From NCBI GenBank assembly GCA_934462945.1, contig CAKSJF010000001.1:18169-82168 (forward strand): a DNA stretch of 64,000 nucleotides. The letters are read 5' to 3'. A program made the translations under genes and the position numbers. This DNA is from an uncultured Clostridia bacterium. GTDB taxonomy: Bacteria > Bacillota > Clostridia > UBA1381. Positions 36,754 to 45,277 of this stretch are shown here, piece after piece (within the stretch, counting starts at the first letter, position 1; the number at the start of each line of letters is the position of its first letter). Under the pieces are notes generated by a model. It was given only the letters and a program-made list of their open reading frames with translations, was not told where the DNA came from and searched no databases.

Positions 36754-39317
36754 AGTGTTTCCTTTCTCCGTGTTCCGAAAAGCTTTTGCAGCTCCACCAA
36801 TGGCAACGGCGCAAAGGACAAAAGTCCCACTATGCTCCATTGCAGAGCGTTGAGCGGAACAACGCGGAACAGGGGAGAAAGCATCGGAACAGACACGACC
36901 CCAACCTGTAAAATTACTCCGATCAAAAACGCACCCACCAGATACGGATTGGAAAGGATTCCGACCGAGAATACCGAGCGCTCGCTCCGCATATTAAAGG
37001 CATGCACCAGCTGAGAAAGGCTCAGAACGCAGAAAGACATGGTTCTTCCAATCTCCAGTGTGGCGGAGCAGTCGAAGAAAATTCGTCCTACGGTAAATGC
37101 CAATAGTGCCAGACCGCCAATCATTCCGCCCTCGATTGCAATGGTCCACCAAAGTCCGTCTGCAAACAGTCCTTTTTTGGGGGAACGCGGAGGATGTTTC
37201 ATTAAATCCTTTTCCGGAGGATCTAAGCCAAGTGCAATTGCCGGCAGCGAATCGGTAACAAGATTCACCCATAATAGCTGAATGGCAAGGAGCGTTGTCT
37301 GTGAGCCAAAAAGCAAGCCGAATAAAATGGTCAGAATCTCTCCGATATTACTGGAGAGTAAAAACTGAACCGCTTTTTTGATGTTTGCAAAGATGGCGCG
37401 CCCCTGGCGGACGGCAGCCACGATTGTGGCAAAATTATCGTCCGTTAAAATCATATCCGAGGCGGATTTTGCCACATCTGTTCCGTTTTTGCCCATACTG
37501 CACCCGATGTCAGCCGTTTTTAATGCCGGTGCATCGTTCACACCGTCGCCGGTCATGGCAACAACTGCACCACGTTTTTGCCAGGCGCGGACAATCCGAA
37601 CTTTGTGTTCCGGGGTGACGCGTGCATAAACCGAATAATGCTCCACATTTTTTTCTAAGTCCTCCTGCGACATTGCAGATAGCTCTGTCCCGGTCAGTAC
37701 ACGGTCTGATTTGGAAAGAATGCCGACCTGCTTTGCCACAGCTGCGGCAGTGTTGGCATGATCTCCAGTAATCATCACCGGAATAATGCCTGCTTCGCGG
37801 CAGACTGCAACAGCTTGTGCAGCCTCCGGGCGCGGAGGATCCTCAATCCCGATCAGTCCCAGAAATACAAACTGCTCCTCGGCTGCGGTGCTGTTGGCGG
37901 TATCACGGTATGCAACCGCCAAAACGCGCAGGGCACGCGAAGTCATTTCCTCGTTTTCGGTGAGGATTTTATGTCTTGCAGAATCGGTCAGCGAAAGAGT
38001 AGATTCTCCGCTTTGGTAACGGCTGCAAAGCGACAGCAGCACATCCGGCGCGCCTTTTATGATACTGCAATAGCCGGAGCTTTTTTTGTGTACGGTGATC
38101 ATTCTTTTTTTTCTGGAATCAAACGGAATTTCCGAAATCCGCGGATATTTTTTATCTGAATCTGTTTTGGAAATTCCTTGTTTTTGTGCGGCGGAAAGAA
38201 TTGCCGACTCTGTGGGGTTCGTGCTGTCCGGATCAGAGCAGAGTACGGCATAAAAAAGCGTTTTGTCCGATCCGGCAATTTTCGTAACCGTCATTTTATT
38301 TTCTGTCAGCGTTCCGGTTTTGTCCGAACAGATCACCGAGGCGCTTCCAAGCGTTTCAACTGACGGCAGATTCCGGATAATCGCATTCTGCTTTGCCATG
38401 CGCTGTACACCGATTGCCAGCATAATTGTGACAATTGCCGGCAGACCCTCCGGAATTGCAGCCACAGCCAGGCTGACCGAGGTTAAAAACATGTCAAAGG
38501 GCGGAATCCTTCGAAAAAGTCCGATAAAAAAAATCACACCGCAGATAAAAAGCGCAATCCAGCCTAAATTTTTTCCGACCTCGGAGAGCTTTTTTTGCAG
38601 CGGAGTTTCCTTTTGTCCGGCATCTAAAATTAATCCGGCAATCTTTCCAACCTCCGTGTTCATGCCGGTTTCAACTGCGATTGCTTCTGCTTTTCCGCCT
38701 AATACCAGGGAGGAGGCATAGGCAAGATTCTTTCGTTCTGCCGGAGGTGTTTTTTGGGGATAAACCCCCTCTGCGGATTTCCAGATTCCGCCGGATTCGC
38801 CTGTTAAAGAGGATTCGTCGGTTTGCAGCTGCACCGCGGAAATCAGCCGGCAGTCCGCCGGAATCCGATCCCCGGTTTTCAGAATCAAAAGATCTCCCGG
38901 AACAACCTCCTCTGCCGGAATTTCCATGATTTTTCCTGAACGTCGGACGTGCGCCGTGGGGGAAGTGATTTTTTTTAATGCCTCTAAGGAACGCTCGGCG
39001 CGGTTTTCCTGTACTACTCCTAAAATTGCGTTAAATACGACAATGCCTAAAATCATGATCGGATCGACCCAGTCGGTATCCTGGTGCAGCCAGGAGGTGA
39101 GAAAGGATAAAAATGCCGCGGCTAAGAGAATCAGAATCATAAAATCCTGAAACTGCGCAAAAAAATGCCGGAGAAAGCCGGATTTTTTTGGTGTGTGTAA
39201 AATGTTTTTCCCATGCTCAGAAAGACGGCGACGTGCCTCCTTTTCCGAAAGCCCGTCCCTGGAATCTGCGCCTAATAAACGGATTGTTTCTTCTGCTGTC
39301 TTATCGTGCCATATCAT
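36750..39317 (-). CDS. cation-translocating P-type ATPase, calcium type (P2A)
   Basis: 855 residues. The phosphorylation motif is CSDKTGTLTENKMT, the TGES loop is SLTGESGG, and the hinge is MTGDGVNDAPALKTADIG. SERCA-type ion ligands are kept: PEGLP in M4, SSNIGEI in M5 and WVNLVTDSLP in M6, so Ca2+ export is the best guess; Mn2+ is possible. N-terminal and C-terminal cation-ATPase domains are complete. AGGAGG precedes the ATG by 11 bases, slightly far. Its stop overlaps the feoB start, so both are made together. Confidence 0.93.
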   Translation of the reverse strand: MIWHDKTAEETIRLLGADSRDGLSEKEARRRLSEHGKNILHTPKKSGFLRHFFAQFQDFMILILLAAAFLSFLTSWLHQDTDWVDPIMILGIVVFNAILGVVQENRAERSLEALKKITSPTAHVRRSGKIMEIPAEEVVPGDLLILKTGDRIPADCRLISAVQLQTDESSLTGESGGIWKSAEGVYPQKTPPAERKNLAYASSLVLGGKAEAIAVETGMNTEVGKIAGLILDAGQKETPLQKKLSEVGKNLGWIALFICGVIFFIGLFRRIPPFDMFLTSVSLAVAAIPEGLPAIVTIMLAIGVQRMAKQNAIIRNLPSVETLGSASVICSDKTGTLTENKMTVTKIAGSDKTLFYAVLCSDPDSTNPTESAILSAAQKQGISKTDSDKKYPRISEIPFDSRKKRMITVHKKSSGYCSIIKGAPDVLLSLCSRYQSGESTLSLTDSARHKILTENEEMTSRALRVLAVAYRDTANSTAAEEQFVFLGLIGIEDPPRPEAAQAVAVCREAGIIPVMITGDHANTAAAVAKQVGILSKSDRVLTGTELSAMSQEDLEKNVEHYSVYARVTPEHKVRIVRAWQKRGAVVAMTGDGVNDAPALKTADIGCSMGKNGTDVAKSASDMILTDDNFATIVAAVRQGRAIFANIKKAVQFLLSSNIGEILTILFGLLFGSQTTLLAIQLLWVNLVTDSLPAIALGLDPPEKDLMKHPPRSPKKGLFADGLWWTIAIEGGMIGGLALLAFTVGRIFFDCSATLEIGRTMSFCVLSLSQLVHAFNMRSERSVFSVGILSNPYLVGAFLIGVILQVGVVSVPMLSPLFRVVPLNALQWSIVGLLSFAPLPLVELQKLFGTRRKETL

Positions 39318-39411
39318 GTCTTTTTCAGCCTCCTGTGTTATCTTTGTTACAGTATATTAGAAAGGTTGTCTGTTTATTTCGTTTTTTTCAAAAAAATTTT
39401 TAAAAAAGTAC

Positions 39412-39440
39412 TTGACAATATATGTATTATATGATATAGT
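39412..39440 (+). promoter_or_regulatory. promoter of the GntR-ABC operon
   Basis: TTGACA, 17 bases, TATAGT, about 45 bases ahead of the GntR ATG. Near-consensus. Confidence 0.85.
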
Positions 39441-39447
39441 ACAGATA

Positions 39448-39468
39448 GTACAAGTGATACAGTTGTAC
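39448..39468. promoter_or_regulatory. inverted repeat at the transcription start, likely GntR operator
   Basis: GTACAA and TTGTAC form perfect arms around nine bases, lying right at and after the expected start of transcription. A GntR/YtrA-type regulator is encoded directly downstream, so autorepression here is likely. A further GTAC half lies at 39439-39442. Confidence 0.6.
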
Positions 39469-39484
39469 AGAAAGGAGGAGCGTT

Positions 39485-39862
39485 ATGTTTCAGCTGGATT
39501 TTGGTGACCACCGACCGATCTATGAGCAGATTAAGGACCGTTTTAAAAATCTGATCATCAGCGGAGCGTTATCGGAGCATGAAAAGCTGCCGTCCGTCCG
39601 GGAGCTTGCCGGAACGCTTGCAATCAATCCGAATACCATTCAAAAGGCTTATCGGGATTTGGAGTCGGAGGGGTACATTTATTCACTCAGGGCAAGGGGG
39701 AGCTTTGTTGCTCCGCAGTCGAGCATTGCCCGGCAGGAGCAGACAGGGAGAATGCTGTCTGAATTAGAGGAGCTATTACAGAAAATGAAGTTCTGCGGCG
39801 TGGAAAAGAGAATGGCTTTAGATGCCGTGGAACAGATTTATCAAAATGAAGAAAGGGTGTGA
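39485..39862 (+). CDS. GntR family regulator, YtrA subfamily
   Basis: 125 residues, the short YtrA form with a winged helix and only a small C-terminal helical part. HTH motifs are HRPIYEQIKDRFKNLIISG, KLPSVRELAGTLAINPNTIQKAYRDLE and EGYIYSLRARGSFVA. YtrA-type proteins repress adjacent ABC transporter operons, usually linked to cell-envelope stress or antibiotics, and this one leads an ABC operon. GGAGGAG precedes the ATG. Confidence 0.92.
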   Translation: MFQLDFGDHRPIYEQIKDRFKNLIISGALSEHEKLPSVRELAGTLAINPNTIQKAYRDLESEGYIYSLRARGSFVAPQSSIARQEQTGRMLSELEELLQKMKFCGVEKRMALDAVEQIYQNEERV

Positions 39863-39866
39863 GAGC

Positions 39867-40760
39867 ATGATTTGCGTGAATCATGTGAATAAAAGCTTCG
39901 GCACGTTCCATGCATTAGACGATCTGTCTCTGCATGTAAAGTGCGGATCGGTTTATGGACTGATTGGGCCAAACGGAGCAGGAAAAACAACGATTCTGAA
40001 GCATCTTGCAGGAATTTACCGGCAGGACGCAGGGGAGATACAAATTGGCGGCGAACCGGTTTTTGAGAATATAGAGCGGAAGAAAAAGCTTGTCTTTATC
40101 AGCGACGATCTCTTTTTCTTCACCACCTATTCCATTATCGACACCGCAAAATTCTATGCCGGAATTTATCCGGACTGGAGCTGGGAGAGATTCTATCAGC
40201 TCAAGGATATTTTCAAAATTGATCTAACGCGCCGTGTGCGCAGACTTTCAAAAGGTATGCAGAAACAGGTTGCTTTCTGGATGGGCATTTCCGCTATGCC
40301 GGAGGTACTTCTCTTAGACGAGCCGGTGGACGGATTAGATCCGGTTATGCGCAGAAACGTATGGAAATTAATGCTCCAGGACGTAGCAGAGCGAGGAACA
40401 ACCGTTTTGGTTTCCAGTCACAATCTCCGGGAACTGGAGGATGTGTGCGATCATGTCGGCATTATGCACCGCGGTAAGGTGGTGTTGGAAAAGGCTTTGG
40501 ACGACGTGAAGGGAAATATTCATAAATTACAGGTAGCATTCCGGGATGGGATTCCGGAGGATCTTGGATTAAAGGTGCTGCATACTGAAACCTACGGAAG
40601 TGTTTCGATTCTGATTGTCAAGGGATCGGGAGAGGAAATCCTTTCTGAGATAGAAAAACGGAAGCCTTTAATATGCGATCTTCTTCCGCTGACCTTGGAG
40701 GAAGTATTTATCTATGAGTTAGGGGGGCTTGGATATGAATTCAAGAACATCATTCTTTAA
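39867..40760 (+). CDS. ABC transporter ATP-binding protein
   Basis: 297 residues. Walker A is GPNGAGKTT, the signature is RLSKGMQKQ (a variant of LSGGQ) and Walker B is VLLLDEPVDGLD, followed by the H loop in VSSHNL. The LSKGM form and the C-terminal extension are common in YtrB/antibiotic-efflux-type ATPases paired with YtrA regulators. ATG 39867 lies five bases after the GntR stop, following GAAAGGG; the open frame upstream overlaps GntR. It powers the permease encoded next, whose start lies inside this gene. Confidence 0.93.
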   Translation: MICVNHVNKSFGTFHALDDLSLHVKCGSVYGLIGPNGAGKTTILKHLAGIYRQDAGEIQIGGEPVFENIERKKKLVFISDDLFFFTTYSIIDTAKFYAGIYPDWSWERFYQLKDIFKIDLTRRVRRLSKGMQKQVAFWMGISAMPEVLLLDEPVDGLDPVMRRNVWKLMLQDVAERGTTVLVSSHNLRELEDVCDHVGIMHRGKVVLEKALDDVKGNIHKLQVAFRDGIPEDLGLKVLHTETYGSVSILIVKGSGEEILSEIEKRKPLICDLLPLTLEEVFIYELGGLGYEFKNIIL

Positions 40761-42780
40761 TAAGAGTCTGATCCGTTCGGATTTGAGGAGACTATGGTGG
40801 ATCAGTGCACTGCATACAATTGGGATTTTCCTGTTTTATACCTTTTTGTACTTAGACCAATATACAGGTGAGTATGGGTATTTGCCGACAGGGGTTTACA
40901 CAGATTTCGGAACATCACCAATTTACAGGATGTCTCCGGCATTTTATGTGCTTGCGATTCTGGTACCGGTGGGACTTTCTGCATTCCTGTTTTCCTATTT
41001 GCAGAATAATTCCTCTATGACCTGTCTGCACGGGATTCCGGTTTCAAGAAAGACGCACTATTTTTCGCATCTTTTATCCGGAGGGATTATGCTTTTGATT
41101 CCTGTGCTGGTTAACGGGCTGATTCTGCTTTTGTTCCGCATGAACAAGAATGTTGCAGAAAGCTATCGGATTGTGGATTTGTTCTGGCTTTTAGCAAGCG
41201 GACTGGTGTATGAGATTTTAAGTTTTACCGCAGCATCCCTTGTTATGACGGTGGTGGGAAATGCATTTGCAGGTTTTTGCTTAACCTTTGCGATTGCAGC
41301 GCTTCCGGCGGTGGCAGAAAGCTTTATCTTCTACTTCTGTGAACAGCAGCTGTACGGATATGTGTATAACGGAAACTATTCTCTGGTGCAGTTTTTGTAT
41401 GCACTTCCGGATGAAATGCTAACAAGCGGAAAATGGATTTTATATCTGGTTTTGTCGGTTGTCTTTGTCTTAGCAGGCTATGGACTCTACCGTATCCGGA
41501 ATTTAGAAAATCATAGTGAAATTATCGCATTTCCAAAGCTTCGTCCGGTGTTTGTCTATGGCGTTGGAATCTGCTTTGGCTGCGGCGGATACTTATACTT
41601 TTCCGAAATTATCGGATCGGATAACATTTTGTTCCTGATCCCGATCGGGGTTCTGGGCATTGTGATTGCGCAGATGCTGGTGCAGAAATCGTTCCGGATC
41701 TTCAAGACGGTATACAAGCCGGTGATTGGTTTTATCTGTTTTGTCCTTTTGATGTACGGAGCGTTTGCAGCTGACATTTTAGGATATGAAAAGAAAGTTC
41801 CGAAGCCAGAGGAGGTTGCGTCTGTGTCTTTTCGTGATGAACAAAGCACAAACCGCATGATGACCAGCGATAATAGGATAGCCTGCACAATTGACAGCTA
41901 TGACTACAGCGTTTCTGATTTGGAGGGGCTTTCCTTGGTGGAAAATCTGCATAAAGCGATTATCACAAAGAGAAATGATCCAAATCGCAGTTATCAGCAC
42001 AGCTATGGACTTATGTTAAAATACACTCTCAAAAACGGAAAAACTCTGGTGCGTCAATATACGTTTGATGCGGATGAGCTTTTAGACTCTCTGTTGCCTG
42101 TAAAAAACCTGCCGCAGATGAGGGCGGCAGATTTTCCGATGCTTGCAAATAACAAACGCAAGTACACCTCTGTTGCAATCCTTGATCAACGTGTTCCGGA
42201 GGATAAAAACGATCCCTATCGGAACGGAATTACCGATCCGCAGATTGTACAGGAGCTGATCAATGCACTTTCCAAGGATTTATCCGAGATACCGGTGGAA
42301 AGCTTTCTGTATCGGAATGAAACTAATCTGCAAATAAACGTATCCTTCACACAGGCTGCCAGATATCAGGATACCGGCGAAATGGTTCCGGAAGATAAAC
42401 TCGGAATCTTCACAGAGTATTACATCATCCGAAGGGAGTACAAGAATACGCTTGCAGTCTTGAAAAAAATCGGTTTTTATGATGCGCTTCCGAAGGCAGA
42501 TTCGATCGAGGGGATCGATGTCAGCTATTTTGGGGGGGATGTCCGTGTGTATCATGATACGGAGGAGGAAAAAACTGCGCAGACTCAGACAGAAGCTGGT
42601 ATATCGAAAATTACCGATCCGGATCAGATTGCAAAAATCTATCAGATTCTCGGAGATTTTTATGAGGTTAAGGATTATGATTCCGATGCAGAGCTTTCGA
42701 TTCTTTACAAAAACGGATCTGTAGCGACTATGACAATTAACAGCTGGGATGAGGTCTGGAACGGCATATTGAAAAACTGA
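40735..42780 (+). CDS. ABC transporter permease with large C-terminal soluble part
   Basis: 681 residues. About ten hydrophobic segments occupy residues 15-345, and the last 330 residues are soluble and probably extracytoplasmic (beginning ILGYEKKVPKPEEVASVSF). It is related in outline to the YtrC/D or ABC-2 type permeases of clostridia. ATG 40735 lies eight bases after AGGGGGG, overlapping the ATPase gene by 26 bases, so translation is coupled. Substrate is unknown; envelope stress or peptide antibiotics are inferred from the GntR/YtrA context. Confidence 0.82.
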   Translation: MNSRTSFFNKSLIRSDLRRLWWISALHTIGIFLFYTFLYLDQYTGEYGYLPTGVYTDFGTSPIYRMSPAFYVLAILVPVGLSAFLFSYLQNNSSMTCLHGIPVSRKTHYFSHLLSGGIMLLIPVLVNGLILLLFRMNKNVAESYRIVDLFWLLASGLVYEILSFTAASLVMTVVGNAFAGFCLTFAIAALPAVAESFIFYFCEQQLYGYVYNGNYSLVQFLYALPDEMLTSGKWILYLVLSVVFVLAGYGLYRIRNLENHSEIIAFPKLRPVFVYGVGICFGCGGYLYFSEIIGSDNILFLIPIGVLGIVIAQMLVQKSFRIFKTVYKPVIGFICFVLLMYGAFAADILGYEKKVPKPEEVASVSFRDEQSTNRMMTSDNRIACTIDSYDYSVSDLEGLSLVENLHKAIITKRNDPNRSYQHSYGLMLKYTLKNGKTLVRQYTFDADELLDSLLPVKNLPQMRAADFPMLANNKRKYTSVAILDQRVPEDKNDPYRNGITDPQIVQELINALSKDLSEIPVESFLYRNETNLQINVSFTQAARYQDTGEMVPEDKLGIFTEYYIIRREYKNTLAVLKKIGFYDALPKADSIEGIDVSYFGGDVRVYHDTEEEKTAQTQTEAGISKITDPDQIAKIYQILGDFYEVKDYDSDAELSILYKNGSVATMTINSWDEVWNGILKN

Positions 42781-42796
42781 CAGAGAGGTGATTTTG

Positions 42797-43234
42797 ATGA
42801 GAAATTGTTTGATCATACTGCTGATGCTGGCGTTCTTTTCCGGGTGCGCCGGCAAGCCGGCAGGAAGTGCGTCCCTATATGACTATAAAACGCAGTATGT
42901 CGGGGATAACAGCAAGGTTTCGCATATTGCCGGAGCAATGCAGTACCCAGAGGGCGCGGCTTGCGAGTCTGTGAAAATTCAGTCGGAAAAAGAACCATAC
43001 GGACTGACGGTGTACCTTTCCGGTACAGAAGTATCCGACGCGTCCGCCTACCGGAAAAACGCGATGATGTGCTTTGCTTTGATTGACAACCTGGATGAGA
43101 TGAAATATCAGTCTGGTAAGAGCGGAGCAATTCTTGCAGAATTTTGCCGGGATGAGTTGGAACGGAATCAGAACATCAAATGCTCTGAAATCGGAAGATC
43201 AAAGGAAAGCTTTGAAGCGTTTCAGAAGCAATAA
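42797..43234 (+). CDS. lipoprotein with DUF4825-like domain
   Basis: 145 residues. The lipoprotein signal is MRNCLIILLMLAFFSGC, with lipobox FFSGC and lipidated cysteine 17. The mature part matches DUF4825 features: TQYVGDNSKVSHIAGAM, EKEPYGLTVYLSG and ALIDNLDEMKY. DUF4825 domains are found in envelope-stress proteins of Bacillota. It is last in the GntR-ABC operon, 16 bases after the permease, with GAGGTG before the ATG. Confidence 0.82.
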   Translation: MRNCLIILLMLAFFSGCAGKPAGSASLYDYKTQYVGDNSKVSHIAGAMQYPEGAACESVKIQSEKEPYGLTVYLSGTEVSDASAYRKNAMMCFALIDNLDEMKYQSGKSGAILAEFCRDELERNQNIKCSEIGRSKESFEAFQKQ

Positions 43235-43240
43235 TAGAAA

Positions 43241-43277
43241 AAATTCTCAGAGCAGCGTTGCTTTGAGAATTTTTTTG
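43241..43277 (+). terminator. terminator of the GntR-ABC operon
   Basis: ATTCTCAGAGCA and TGCTTTGAGAAT form a stem (one G-T pair) around a short GCGT loop, followed by seven T. Confidence 0.85.
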
Positions 43278-43319
43278 TAAAAAAAGTTAATTCCAATACC
43301 TTTTCAAAGTATTGTGGTA

Positions 43320-43348
43320 TTGTGACTGATCGGAAAACTTGCTATAAT
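43320..43348 (+). promoter_or_regulatory. promoter of the DUF5107-DUF4091 pair
   Basis: TTGTGA, 17 bases, TATAAT, 33 bases ahead of the ATG. Confidence 0.6.
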
Positions 43349-43380
43349 GGGGGTAAAAGTATCAGAAAAGGATGAACCTT

Positions 43381-45273
43381 ATGAGTAATTTGACATGGAC
43401 AGAAAAGGAATATGAACTTGCAGATGTCGGAGCGGAGAGTGTTCTGCCGAATCTGGAAATTATGAAAAACGGTCAGCAGCGCCGCAATGTGGATTTCGGA
43501 GAGGACGAGGAACTTTTTTTAGGGTACGGCTTTTTAAAATCTGCATATCCGTATAAAATGCAGGATCGCTACCGCCGGGATTTGAAAAAGGAAAAGCGGC
43601 TGACAGCGGTTCTGGAAAACCGGTATTTAAGAGCGGAATTTCTGCCGAATTACGGCGGCAGGCTCTGGTCGCTTTACGATAAGGTGCAGAAAAAAGATCT
43701 TTTGTACACAAATGAGGTGATCCGTCCGTCCAATCTTGCTGTCCGGGACGCGTGGTTTTCCGGCGGCGCAGAGTGGAACTGCGGCTTTATCGGACACGGA
43801 CCGTTCACCTGTGTCAATATGTTTTCTGCCGAGCTTAAAAATGAGGACGGCGATTCGGTTTTGCGCTTTTACGAATACGAAAGAATCCGCGAAATATTCT
43901 ATCAGATTGATTTCTGGCTGCCGGAGGATTCGGAATTTTTGCTCATGCACGTGCGGATTGTAAACCCTCATTTTGAGGTTGTACCGATGTATTGGTGGAG
44001 CAATATTGCCGTTTGTGAAAATCCTGCGTCCAGGGTCATTGTAGACGCAGAGGAAAGCTATGCATGCTTCCCGAAGATGGAGCGGATTCCTGTTCCTTAC
44101 CGGGACGGCGTGGATATAACCTATCCGGTTCATACCCGGCATGCGGAGGATTTTTTCTGGAAGCTTCGCAAAAACAGCCGGAAATTTATCGGCTATGTGG
44201 ATGAAAACGGCTATGGACTTCTCCAGGCATCTACCGACCGTTTGCAGGGACGAAAGCTTTTTGTCTGGGGGCAGGGCGCAGGCAGCCGGAACTGGCAGAG
44301 GGTTCTGACCAAGGACGGCTCGGATGCGTCCTATGTCGAAATTCAGGCAGGTTTAGCAAAAACGCAGTATGAATGCATCCCAATGCCGCCGAGAACTGCA
44401 TGGGAGTGGACAGAGTGCTATGGAGCTGTGCAGACAGACCCGCAAAAGGCGCATGGAGACTGGAAGGACGCAAGAGCAGAAATGATTCGCTGTCTGGATA
44501 GAAAGCTTCCAAAGGACAGGCTCGAACAGATTTATGCCGGCGCGCGGAAAACGGCAAAAATGCGTGCAGAAAAAGTCATGCTCTCCGGGAGCGGCTGGGG
44601 TGCGTTAGAGACTTTGCGGCAGCATAGAGCCGGCGGCAGCACCCTGTCAGAACATTTGGATTTTGGAACGGTCACAGACGAGCAAAAGCCGTGGCAGTCA
44701 CTTTTGGAAAACGGCAGACTGGGGGACACCCATTATCATACCTGGATGATCGGACAGAAATGGATTGAACTGTTGGAGGAGGCAGTCCGCGGCGCGGACG
44801 CTGAAAATCCGCAAACACTTTGCAGTCTTGCCTGTGCCTATATTGTGACCGACCGTATAGAGGAGGCAAAACCGCTGGCAGAACGCGCGATGGCTTTGAC
44901 GGAAAATGAAATTGTGCTCTATACCGCCTCTGTGATTTATAAGCGCCTGGGTGAGCTTGACCGGGCAATTCAGCTTTTGGAGCAGGCAAACAAGATATGT
45001 CCGGACTGTGATTCCCTGGCACGGGAATATGCCGCTCTGTTAGATCAGGCGGAATGTTATCCAAAAATGCTTGCATTTTTAAAAAATTGCAGCCGGGATC
45101 TGATGCGCTATGGATTATTTCAGTTTTATCAGGCAAAGGCATATTTAAAAACCGGGCATCCGGATTTATGTGAAAAGATTCTTACCGATCCTGAATTTTC
45201 TCTGGAATTTATCCGCGAGGGAGAGGTGTCGGTTGTGCCGGACAAATTTAACTATCGAATGAATGAGGAGTAA
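43381..45273 (+). CDS. DUF5107 domain protein with C-terminal TPR repeats
   Basis: 630 residues, no signal peptide. Residues about 20-330 resemble the DUF5107 beta-sandwich found in putative glycan enzymes (LENRYLRAEFLPNYGGRLWSLYD, GGAEWNCGFIGHGPF, YWWSNIAV). The C-terminal 190 residues hold tetratricopeptide-like helices (LCSLACAYIVTDRIEEAKPLAERAM, YKRLGELDRAIQLLEQANKICP). The family has no settled reaction but the NYGGR-type motif recalls aldose-epimerase-like folds. ATG 43381 is eight bases after AAAAGGA. It is four bases from the DUF4091 gene, with which it forms an operon. Confidence 0.82.
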   Translation: MSNLTWTEKEYELADVGAESVLPNLEIMKNGQQRRNVDFGEDEELFLGYGFLKSAYPYKMQDRYRRDLKKEKRLTAVLENRYLRAEFLPNYGGRLWSLYDKVQKKDLLYTNEVIRPSNLAVRDAWFSGGAEWNCGFIGHGPFTCVNMFSAELKNEDGDSVLRFYEYERIREIFYQIDFWLPEDSEFLLMHVRIVNPHFEVVPMYWWSNIAVCENPASRVIVDAEESYACFPKMERIPVPYRDGVDITYPVHTRHAEDFFWKLRKNSRKFIGYVDENGYGLLQASTDRLQGRKLFVWGQGAGSRNWQRVLTKDGSDASYVEIQAGLAKTQYECIPMPPRTAWEWTECYGAVQTDPQKAHGDWKDARAEMIRCLDRKLPKDRLEQIYAGARKTAKMRAEKVMLSGSGWGALETLRQHRAGGSTLSEHLDFGTVTDEQKPWQSLLENGRLGDTHYHTWMIGQKWIELLEEAVRGADAENPQTLCSLACAYIVTDRIEEAKPLAERAMALTENEIVLYTASVIYKRLGELDRAIQLLEQANKICPDCDSLAREYAALLDQAECYPKMLAFLKNCSRDLMRYGLFQFYQAKAYLKTGHPDLCEKILTDPEFSLEFIREGEVSVVPDKFNYRMNEE

Positions 45274-45277
45274 AATT

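Noticed and set aside
36754..36840. Extended N-terminus for FeoB
   Set aside because: It overlaps the upstream ATPase gene in another frame, and the G domain begins at the ATGA-overlap start.
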